From Erinaceus europaeus (lineage: Eukaryota > Chordata > Mammalia > Eulipotyphla > Erinaceidae): a stretch of 64,000 nucleotides of DNA. A program made the translations under genes and the position numbers. The notes below the pieces were generated by a model. The model did no database searches. It was not told where the DNA came from and was given only the letters and a program-made list of their open reading frames with translations. The stretch's first letter is position 1. Each line of letters opens with the position of its first letter. The stretch lies in NCBI RefSeq assembly GCF_950295315.1, contig NC_080181.1, positions 35,741,375-35,805,374 of the forward strand, read 5' to 3'. Shown here piece after piece: positions 1 to 6,751 of the stretch.

Positions 1-35
1 GGATGATGGATGGATGGATGGATGGATGGATGGAT
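1..35. repeat. (GGAT)n microsatellite at unit start
   Basis: GGAT repeats with one conserved GAT interruption near the left end. Block length by copy (2-19): 40, 40, 56, 40, 60, 52, 40, 40, 40, 40, 44, 60, 52, 56, 60, 52, 56, 60 bp. Copies 4, 6 and 7 also lack one T just downstream ('AATGGATGGTATT'). Confidence 0.97.
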
Positions 36-300
36 GGACACGTCAATGGATTGGTATTGTACAGGCAAAGCACCATCTATAGGGGTAGCTGAGACCGCTG
101 GTTTCAGAGCTCTAGTCTGCTGTCAAATGTAAAGCATTAATTTATCAATAACAAAATTGAATAAGTACATAAATAAATAAATAAATATAAAAACTGGGTT
201 AAAACATACATGGCGTCTTTGCCTTTCTGAATATGGTTGCTGTGAGGATCTTAACAAGGAAAGCAGTGTCCTGAGTAGCCCCTTGAAATAGTGGAATATT
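36..300. other. AT-rich non-coding stretch with (AAAT)n
   Basis: Holds an (AAAT)n tract near 167-187 whose length varies between copies, followed by a TATA-like string at 186-193. I see no gene or RNA here. The counterpart stretches in other units are the same. Confidence 0.8.
186..193 (+). promoter_or_regulatory. TATA-box-like string
   Basis: TATAAAAA sits at the end of the AAAT microsatellite. It fits the TATA consensus, but such strings are expected by chance in AT-rich DNA and no initiator or downstream exon can be assigned. Confidence 0.12.
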
Positions 301-345
301 TCATTTTCCTTTCTTTTTCTTTTTCTTTTTCTTCTTTTACTTTCT
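301..345. repeat. CTTTTT pyrimidine tract
   Basis: Nearly pure pyrimidine on the plus strand with a 6-bp CTTTTT period. Copy 12 has one extra repeat. It lies just past the 3' end of SINE A in the element's own orientation, so part of it may descend from the element tail. Confidence 0.85.
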
Positions 346-357
346 ATGTTCTTGATT

Positions 358-550
358 ATTTATTGGAATAAATGGTCAGGAGTTGAGAGGGAATGGAGGC
401 ACAGAGAGTTTGAGACACAGAGAGACACCTGCAGCACTTCTGCACCACTTGTAAAGATTTCCACCGGCAGTTGGGGACCAGGGTCTTGAAGCCCAGTCCT
501 CCTGCACTGTCACCTGAGTGCTTACCTGGGTGTGGCACCACCTGGTACCC
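358..550 (-). mobile_element. SINE A, tRNA-derived, hedgehog type, with AATAAA tail
   Basis: Read on the minus strand, the element begins at 550 with a tRNA-like head. A B-box-like GCTTCAAGACC lies at 492-482 (9 of 11 bases match GGTTCGAGACC). The body follows ('GCTGCAGGTGTCTCTCTGTG'), and the 3' end has CCAATAAA, with AATAAA at 364-359. An AATAAA signal places it in the polyadenylation-signal (T+) class of SINEs described from insectivores, where the hedgehog families are called ERI. The family assignment is from memory. The element is diverged from an active copy and has no coding capacity. It is present at the same place in all 19 units. Confidence 0.8.
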
Positions 551-696
551 TTGATGGGACACTTTTTTTTAGCAATGGAAAGAAATTCTCGTGGCAAGGT
601 AATAAATAAATGAAGAAATAAATAAAAGTGCATTGACATTAACTCAGTGGAAACACACAGGGACATATACATGTCTGCTACCTGTATTACTAATTC
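551..696. other. Spacer between the two SINEs
   Basis: Contains an eight-T run, A-rich AAAT repeats (near 600-628) and otherwise unremarkable sequence. I see no gene. It is nearly invariant across units. Confidence 0.7.
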
Positions 697-971
697 ATTT
701 ATTTATTAATTGCCTCAAGGGCTTATTGCCACAGCTCAGTGCCTGCGCCACCAATAATCCACAGCTCCAGCACTCCATATGTTCCCCTTTCGCTGCCCTT
801 GTTGCTTGGTCACTGTGGTGGTGGTTATTGTTGTTGTTGTTGTTGCTGTTGTTACTGACCTTGAATCTGACAGAGAAAAAAGGAGAGAGGAGGGGAAATA
901 CAGAGTGGGGGGAGAAAGATAGAGCCCCTAAACACCTGCTTCACCCCCTTAAAGCGACTTCCCTGCAGGTG

Positions 972-992
972 GGGGTCTGGGGGCCAGACCCC
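972..992. other. Perfect 9-bp inverted repeat inside SINE B
   Basis: GGGGTCTGG (972-980), a three-base loop GGG, then CCAGACCCC (984-992). It covers the mutated B box of the SINE. The arms are unchanged in the other units I read. Confidence 0.9.
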
Positions 993-1017
993 AGATCCTC
1001 CCACCTGTCCCCTCTTT

Positions 1018-1023
1018 TCGCGA
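1018..1023. promoter_or_regulatory. TCGCGA core in SINE B
   Basis: TTTCGCGAGC (1016-1025) matches 8 of 10 bases of TCTCGCGAGA, the methylation-sensitive BANP/ZBTB33-type motif. In copies 4 and 7 the second C is T, which destroys the core. A functional role is not shown. Confidence 0.2.
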
Positions 1024-1056
1024 GCGCCACAAGCCCTTAACCCTCTGACACACCGC

Positions 1057-1363
1057 CAAACATCCCTGGATTTACTTGATAAGGCGATATGACCTGCCGA
1101 GTTTTGGATCCTCATTTTCCTGAGTATCACTCCTGGAGACAGTGTCATGACACGACACAAGGAGATCTCTGGTATCAGAGAGCGCCTGGAACAGCAGCTG
1201 GGGCTCTAGTGCCAGGGCAGGAGCAACTTCCCATCCACCCTCCACGGAGTCCACCTGCCTGCATTTTGGTCCTTTTCCCTCCAAAAAAGATTTTTCCCTT
1301 TTTTCACTGAGAAACAGGCAGCAGACTGGTTACCCAAGCAGGGGGAAAAAAAATAAAAAAGCC
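1057..1363. other. Non-coding stretch between SINE B and poly-T
   Basis: Unique within the unit, ending in an A-rich string (about 1346-1360). It holds several diagnostic sites (1084, 1086, 1171, 1222, 1288). I recognise no gene or RNA here. Confidence 0.7.
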
Positions 1364-1381
1364 TTTTTTTTTTTTTTTTTT
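1364..1381. repeat. Hypervariable poly-T
   Basis: Length by copy 1-19: 18, 25, 14, 17, 14, 14, 17, 41, 27, 27, 27, 27, 25, 26, 20, 25, 26, 20, 25. It follows an A-rich string after GGGGG and may be the remnant of an element tail. It is a sensitive marker for copy relationships. Confidence 0.95.
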
Positions 1382-1660
1382 AACCGTACTGCATGACCAT
1401 CTTCTGGGAAGTATAGGTTTTGAACCTGAAAACTCTGTCTGTCTGTCTGTGTCCTAGTCCACAGAAAGAGCCACTAGCCCAGCCAGATGTCGTGCTCAGA
1501 ATAGGGTGTTTTTGCCACTCATAGGCCTGCACAGTGCACTAGGGATTGGACAGCCTGAGACCCAAATGTTACATTGTAGATGGATTGTTTGCAGTTCTTG
1601 CTCCCCAGGACATTGGACAGTCTCAACTCCCCTACAGCCAGAAAAAAAGACTCTTGACAG
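1382..1660. other. Non-coding stretch with a GTCT microsatellite
   Basis: Contains four tandem TCTG repeats near 1435-1451 and the site of the one-A deletion found in copies 16 and 19 (1564). No gene is recognised. Confidence 0.7.
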
Positions 1661-1980
1661 CCTTAGAGCAAATGGAGTGGCAGGGAGATGGGAGAGTGTT
1701 GCATGTGTGGGCTGCTCATGCCCAGGTGTCTGTGGGGGGCCATGGCAGAGGCTGTAAGGGGGCAAGGGGGCAGAAGGAGACTGGTTGAGAGGCAGACTGC
1801 AGGCAGGGGAGCCCCTGAGGGTTTGCAGTGCTGTGTGTGGGTGTGGTGGCAGGGGGTTAGGGCAGGTCCCCCTGCTGGATGGTGAGATGGCAGCTGGGCT
1901 GGCCCAGGTAACCCAGGGCTGAAGGGAAGCAGCAGGGTGGCAGGAAAGTAGCGCAGGGAGGCACACAGTAGATGTTAGTT

Positions 1981-2008
1981 GGGGAGCTGGGGAACAGGGG
2001 GCAAGGGG
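1981..2008 (+). other. Canonical G-quadruplex motif
   Basis: Four runs: GGGG 1981-1984, GGGG 1989-1992, GGGGG 1997-2001 and GGGG 2005-2008, with loops AGCT, AACA and CAA. Four runs of at least four G with loops of 3-4 bases is well inside the usual prediction rule. It recurs in every unit (positions in the unit entries). Copy 3 has the last run cut to GGG. The minus strand has the matching C-rich i-motif pattern. Confidence 0.9.
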
Positions 2009-2146
2009 AAAGAGGGCATCCTTGAGGAAGTGTCTGGTCTAGAGAGTGGGGGGAGCTGGAGGCATGGAAGGTCCCAGGAATCAGGGACTGACAGGACCAG
2101 ATACCTGCACCCACCCACTGGATAGAAGCTGCAGCAGCCAGAGCAG

Positions 2147-2266
2147 ATGCCCAAAGTGAGTCCCTTTGAGGATGAGGAAGTTGAGGAGGAGGTGAAGGAA
2201 GAGGAGGAGGAGGAGGAGGAGGAGGAGGAGGAGGAGGAGGAGGGGAAGGAGGGCAGCTGTCAGTAG
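2147..2266 (+). other. Short acidic ORF over the GAG tract (probably not coding)
   Basis: An ATG-started 39-codon frame reads SPFEDEEVEEEVKEEE..., then a glutamate run and GKEGSCQ before TAG. The GAG repeat changes by whole triplets, so the frame is kept in most units (for example 5529-5648 in copy 2). In copy 11 the 16-bp segment puts the ATG out of frame and a TGA ends it. The start context is weak and a splice-donor-like AAAGTGAGT (2153-2161) lies inside. It could be a remnant of an exon with an acidic stretch, but I cannot name a gene. Confidence 0.15.
2201..2243. repeat. (GAG)n trinucleotide tract
   Basis: Pure GAG/GGA repeat. It is longest in copies 3 and 6, shortest in copy 11, and identical in length within the pairs 14/17, 15/18 and 16/19. 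Identity between neighbouring copies 8/9 and 10/11 changes at or near this tract. Confidence 0.95.
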
Positions 2267-2374
2267 GCAATGGTATTAATAGAGGCCTCCACTATGGAGG
2301 CATGTGTCCAGGCAGTCACCCACCCAACCTCAGGGGCAGCTCAGGGCACCCAGGGACCTGGTGTGGGTATCTCT

Positions 2375-2385
2375 GGGGGGGGGGG
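2375..2385. repeat. Poly-G run with adjacent CAGT repeats
   Basis: Eleven G in copy 1, ten to twelve in the other copies I counted (2-9), followed by ACTGTCAGTCAGTCAG. The length change shifts the reading frame, which is one reason the surrounding ORFs differ between units. Confidence 0.9.
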
Positions 2386-2540
2386 ACTGTCAGTCAGTCA
2401 GCAGGACTGTGTGTAAGTGCACATGGTGGGACAGGGGCCTGGCGGCCCTTGGCCCCCAGCCCTGGGCTGTCAGATGCCTGCCCCGTGGCCAGACACCCCC
2501 CACTCTGCCCATAGCCCCTAGGCCCGGCCCACCTGCTCCT

Positions 2541-2624
2541 GTTTTGGCCTTGGGCTCTGGCTCTGGTGGCTGGCCACCACCAGTTTTGGCCTGGGGCTCT
2601 GTGTCTGGTGGCTGGCCACCACCC
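2541..2624. repeat. 42-bp tandem duplication with palindromes
   Basis: Two adjacent 42-bp copies (2541-2582 and 2583-2624) agree at 38 of 42 positions. Each contains TGGTGGCTGGCCACCA (2564-2579 and 2606-2621), a 7-bp perfect inverted repeat with a two-base centre. In copies 4 and 8-19, G to A at site 2573 breaks the first palindrome while the second stays intact. Confidence 0.9.
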
Positions 2625-2995
2625 CTCAGGTCAAGTTAAGGTTCGGGGTCATGGCTGCTGGTCCACTGGATGGGCAGGGTCCCCGCTACCTAGCAACCGC
2701 AGGAGCCATCTGTGATGTCCTAGCCCCCGGCATTGTGTGCTGGCCACACCGGCACTGGGCAGCCCACCTGCCCTGCCACTAGGTCAGGCAGCAGCGCCCA
2801 GACGCCAGGGCCCTGGCACACAGGGACAGAAGGATAGGAAGACAGTGCTGACCGACGAGGGACCTCAGGGCTGGCAGCCAAGAGAAGAAAGAAGGAGGTG
2901 TACCCGGGATCCAGGGAGCCCAGGCCAGAGCTGCCTGCATGCCTGCCTGCCTTCCTGGATGTCTGTATGCTGCCTATGTCCAGGTAGGTTTCTCA
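2625..2995. other. GC-rich non-coding stretch
   Basis: Holds the diagnostic sites 2750-2900. A splice-acceptor-like pyrimidine stretch ending ATAG (2514) upstream and a strong donor-like CAGGTAGGT (2981-2989) could bracket a 469-bp exon (2515-2983). No open frame with an ATG start spans it, so I do not call an exon. Confidence 0.5.
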
Positions 2996-3101
2996 GGTCC
3001 CCTCCACTCCTGTCCTCTCCTGTCCTCTCCTCTCCTCTCCATCCTTTCCCCTCTCCGCTCCTCTGCACCTTGCTTCTCTCCTCTTGTCTGTCCTCTCTTC
3101 C
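2996..3101. repeat. Long CCTCT-rich polypyrimidine tract
   Basis: About 100 bp dominated by TCCTCTCC-type repeats on the plus strand with few purines. A tract of this kind can form triplex (H-) DNA. It shows little variation between units. Confidence 0.85.
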
Positions 3102-3188
3102 GGGTGCCCTGCTCACCAGCTCCAGCACTCGTGAAGGTTCTCCAGTGACCGCTGCTTGCAACCCCTTCCACCCCCTCCCTTCCCTGAT

Positions 3189-3210
3189 GTGACCCAGCTC
3201 ACAGGGTCAC
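3189..3210. other. 7-bp inverted repeat GTGACCC/GGGTCAC
   Basis: GTGACCC 3189-3195 and GGGTCAC 3204-3210 with an 8-base loop. Unchanged in the units I read. No known function. Confidence 0.7.
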
Positions 3211-3370
3211 CGGCTCACCCCACCCACACCCACACCCGCCAACACATTCCCTGGTTCAGCCCCACTGCCCTATTCAGCCGAACTGGCTCCTTTGCAACCT
3301 ACCTGTGCAGCGTTGATTGTCTTCATCATTCAAGGAGAGACCTCCTTTTGTACTTAGCTTGGTTGACTGG
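3211..3370. other. Non-coding right end of unit
   Basis: Begins with CACCC-type repeats (about 3218-3236) and runs into the next GGAT block. In copy 2 one CpG is retained at 6685-6686 where other copies read TpG. No gene recognised. Confidence 0.7.
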
Positions 3371-6300
3371 TGGATGGATGGATGATGGATGGATGGATGG
3401 ATGGATGGATGGACACGTCAATGGATTGGTATTGTACAGGCAAAGCACCATCTATAGGGGTAGCTGAGACCGCTGGTTTCAGAGCTCTAGTCTGCTGTCA
3501 AATGTAAAGCATTAATTTATCAATAACAAAATTGAATAAGTACATAAATAAATAAATAAATATAAAAACTGGGTTAAAACATACATGGCGTCTTTGCCTT
3601 TCTGAATATGGTTGCTGTGAGGATCTTAACAAGGAAAGCAGTGTCCTGAGTAGCCCCTTGAAATAGTGGAATATTTCATTTTCCTTTCTTTTTCTTTTTC
3701 TTTTTCTTCTTTTACTTTCTATGTTCTTGATTATTTATTGGAATAAATGGTCAGGAGTTGAGAGGGAATGGAGGCACAGAGAGTTTGAGACACAGAGAGA
3801 CACCTGCAGCACTTCTGCACCACTTGTAAAGATTTCCACCGGCAGTTGGGGACCAGGGTCTTGAAGCCCAGTCCTCCTGCACTGTCACCTGAGTGCTTAC
3901 CTGGGTGTGGCACCACCTGGTACCCTTGATGGGACACTTTTTTTTAGCAATGGAAAGAAATTCTCGTGGCAAGGTAATAAATAAATGAAGAAATAAATAA
4001 AAGTGCATTGACATTAACTCAGTGGAAACACACAGGGACATATACATGTCTGCTACCTGTATTACTAATTCATTTATTTATTAATTGCCTCAAGGGCTTA
4101 TTGCCACAGCTCAGTGCCTGCGCCACCAATAATCCACAGCTCCAGCACTCCATATGTTCCCCTTTCGCTGCCCTTGTTGCTTGGTCACTGTGGTGGTGGT
4201 TATTGTTGTTGTTGTTGTTGCTGTTGTTACTGACCTTGAATCTGACAGAGAAAAAAGGAGAGAGGAGGGGAAATACAGAGTGGGGGGAGAAAGATAGAGC
4301 CCCTAAACACCTGCTTCACCCCCTTAAAGCGACTTCCCTGCAGGTGGGGGTCTGGGGGCCAGACCCCAGATCCTCCCACCTGTCCCCTCTTTTCGCGAGC
4401 GCCACAAGCCCTTAACCCTCTGACACACCGCCAAACATCCCTGGATTTACTTGATAAGGCGATATGACCTGCCGAGTTTTGGATCCTCATTTTCCTGAGT
4501 ATCACTCCTGGAGACAGTGTCATGACACGACACAAGGAGATCTCTGGTATCAGAGAGCGCCTGGAACAGCAGCTGGGGCTCTAGTGCCAGGGCAGGAGCA
4601 ACTTCCCATCCACCCTCCACGGAGTCCACCTGCCTGCATTTTGGTCCTTTTCCCTCCAAAAAAGATTTTTCCCTTTTTTCACTGAGAAACAGGCAGCAGA
4701 CTGGTTACCCAAGCAGGGGGAAAAAAAATAAAAAAGCCTTTTTTTTTTTTTTTTTTTTTTTTTAACCGTACTGCATGACCATCTTCTGGGAAGTATAGGT
4801 TTTGAACCTGAAAACTCTGTCTGTCTGTCTGTGTCCTAGTCCACAGAAAGAGCCACTAGCCCAGCCAGATGTCGTGCTCAGAATAGGGTGTTTTTGCCAC
4901 TCATAGGCCTGCACAGTGCACTAGGGATTGGACAGCCTGAGACCCAAATGTTACATTGTAGATGGATTGTTTGCAGTTCTTGCTCCCCAGGACATTGGAC
5001 AGTCTCAACTCCCCTACAGCCAGAAAAAAAGACTCTTGACAGCCTTAGAGCAAATGGAGTGGCAGGGAGATGGGAGAGTGTTGCATGTGTGGGCTGCTCA
5101 TGCCCAGGTGTCTGTGGGGGGCCATGGCAGAGGCTGTAAGGGGGCAAGGGGGCAGAAGGAGACTGGTTGAGAGGCAGACTGCAGGCAGGGGAGCCCCTGA
5201 GGGTTTGCAGTGCTGTGTGTGGGTGTGGTGGCAGGGGGTTAGGGCAGGTCCCCCTGCTGGATGGTGAGATGGCAGCTGGGCTGGCCCAGGTAACCCAGGG
5301 CTGAAGGGAAGCAGCAGGGTGGCAGGAAAGTAGCGCAGGGAGGCACACAGTAGATGTTAGTTGGGGAGCTGGGGAACAGGGGGCAAGGGGAAAGAGGGCA
5401 TCCTTGAGGAAGTGTCTGGTCTAGAGAGTGGGGGGAGCTGGAGGCATGGAAGGTCCCAGGAATCAGGGACTGACAGGACCAGATACCTGCACCCACCCAC
5501 TGGATAGAAGCTGCAGCAGCCAGAGCAGATGCCCAAAGTGAGTCCCTTTGAGGATGAGGAAGTTGAGGAGGAGGTGAAGGAAGAGGAGGAGGAGGAGGAG
5601 GAGGAGGAGGAGGAGGAGGAGGAGGGGAAGGAGGGCAGCTGTCAGTAGGCAATGGTATTAATAGAGGCCTCCACTATGGAGGCATGTGTCCAGGCAGTCA
5701 CCCACCCAACCTCAGGGGCAGCTCAGGGCACCCAGGGACCTGGTGTGGGTATCTCTGGGGGGGGGGACTGTCAGTCAGTCAGCAGGACTGTGTGTAAGTG
5801 CACATGGTGGGACAGGGGCCTGGCGGCCCTTGGCCCCCAGCCCTGGGCTGTCAGATGCCTGCCCCGTGGCCAGACACCCCCCACTCTGCCCATAGCCCCT
5901 AGGCCCGGCCCACCTGCTCCTGTTTTGGCCTTGGGCTCTGGCTCTGGTGGCTGGCCACCACCAGTTTTGGCCTGGGGCTCTGTGTCTGGTGGCTGGCCAC
6001 CACCCCTCAGGTCAAGTTAAGGTTCTGGGTCATGGCTGCTGGTCCACTGGATGGGCAGGGTCCCCGCTACCTAGCAACCGCAGGAGCCATCTGTGATGTC
6101 CTAGCCCCCGGCATTGTGTGCTGGCCACACTGGCACTGGGCAGCCCACCTGCCCTGCCACTAGGTCAGGCAGCAGCGCCCAGACGCCAGGGCCCTGGCAC
6201 ACAGGGACGGAAGGATAGGAAGACAGTGCTGACCGACGAGGGACCTCAGGGCTGGCAGCCAAGAGAAGAAAGAAGGAGGTGTACCCGGGATCCAGGGAGC

Positions 6301-6751
6301 CCAGGCCAGAGCTGCCTGCATGCCTGCCTGCCTTCCTGGATGTCTGTATGCTGCCTATGTCCAGGTAGGTTTCTCAGGTCCCCTCCACTCCTGTCCTCTC
6401 CTGTCCTCTCCTCTCCTCTCCATCCTTTCCCCTCTCCGCTCCTCTGCACCTTGCTTCTCTCCTCTTGTCTGTCCTCTCTTCCGGGTGCCCTGCTCACCAG
6501 CTCCAGCACTCGTGAAGGTTCTCCAGTGACCGCTGCTTGCAACCCCTTCCACCCCCTCCCTTCCCTGATGTGACCCAGCTCACAGGGTCACCGGCTCACC
6601 CCACCCACACCCACACCCGCCAACACATTCCCTGGTTCAGCCCCACTGCCCTATTCAGCCGAACTGGCTCCTTTGCAACCTACCCGTGCAGCGTTGATTG
6701 TCTTCATCATTCAAGGAGAGACCTCCTTTTGTACTTAGCTTGGTTGACTGG
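3371..6751. repeat. Unit copy 2
   Basis: 3,381 bp, the shortest complete unit. SINE A 3733-3925, SINE B 4072-4431, poly-T 4739-4763 (25), G-quadruplex motif 5363-5390. The first half matches copy 1 (708A, 769A, 1086G), but the second half has 2750T and 2828G like copies 3, 5 and 6. Private changes are T for G near 6026 and a retained CpG at 6685-6686 where the other copies have TpG. Confidence 0.97.

Larger units (their letters stand above)
697..1056 (-). mobile_element. SINE B, long tRNA-derived hedgehog SINE, near full length
   Basis: On the minus strand, the head lies at 1056-980, followed by the 'AGTCGCTTTAAGGGGGTGAAG' region (20-base core at about 963-943), the 'TCCCCTCCTCTCTCC' body, a CAA-repeat tract ((TTG)n on the plus strand, about 826-850), 'CAACAAGGGCAGCG', and an AAATAAATAAAT tail at about 708-697. 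Order and wording agree with the most abundant Erinaceus SINE as I remember it. The expected B box is altered to GGGTCTGGCCC (991-981) and is probably non-functional. The CAA tract is 9 bp shorter in copies 1 and 2 and 6 bp shorter in copy 12. Present in all 19 units at the same site. Confidence 0.8.
1660..2270 (+). other. G-rich plus-strand domain
   Basis: The plus strand is strongly G-rich and purine-rich, with repeated runs of four to six G (for example near 1735, 1758, 1767, 1851, 1981-2008 and 2048). It is followed by a C-rich plus strand from about 2300. Such skew favours R-loops if the domain is transcribed in the plus direction. I see no supportable exon. Confidence 0.7.
1..3370. repeat. 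Unit copy 1 (left-truncated by about 9 bp)
   Basis: The window opens inside the GGAT block. States: 366G, 708A, 769A, 1021C, 1086G, 1171G, 1222A, 1288A, T18, 2573G, 2750C, 2781A, 2828A, 2843C, 2900G. The (TTG)n tract of SINE B is 9 bp shorter than in copies 3-11 and 13-19, as it is in copy 2. This copy is the coordinate reference for sub-elements. Confidence 0.97.

Noticed and set aside
186..193. TATA box marking a unit promoter
   Set aside because: It lies at the end of an AAAT microsatellite with no supporting elements; listed only as a weak string.
356..562. Small minus-strand ORF over SINE A
   Set aside because: It begins at GTG and simply reads through a non-coding tRNA-derived SINE.
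633..1040. Leucine-rich 135-138-residue ORF
   Set aside because: It lies over SINE B and its TTG repeat and begins at TTG. It has no independent coding signal.
1857..2270. Proline-run ORF on the minus strand
   Set aside because: It is the antisense of the GAG tract with a TTG start, and its frame depends on microsatellite length.
2737..3192. 151-residue open frame repeated in every unit
   Set aside because: It starts at GTG, not ATG; it is low-complexity pyrimidine-derived protein; it is kept only because the DNA repeats. Changes such as site 2900 alter residues freely.
3218..3236. Interstitial telomere repeat
   Set aside because: CACCC/CCCACA repeats are not the CCCTAA telomere sequence.
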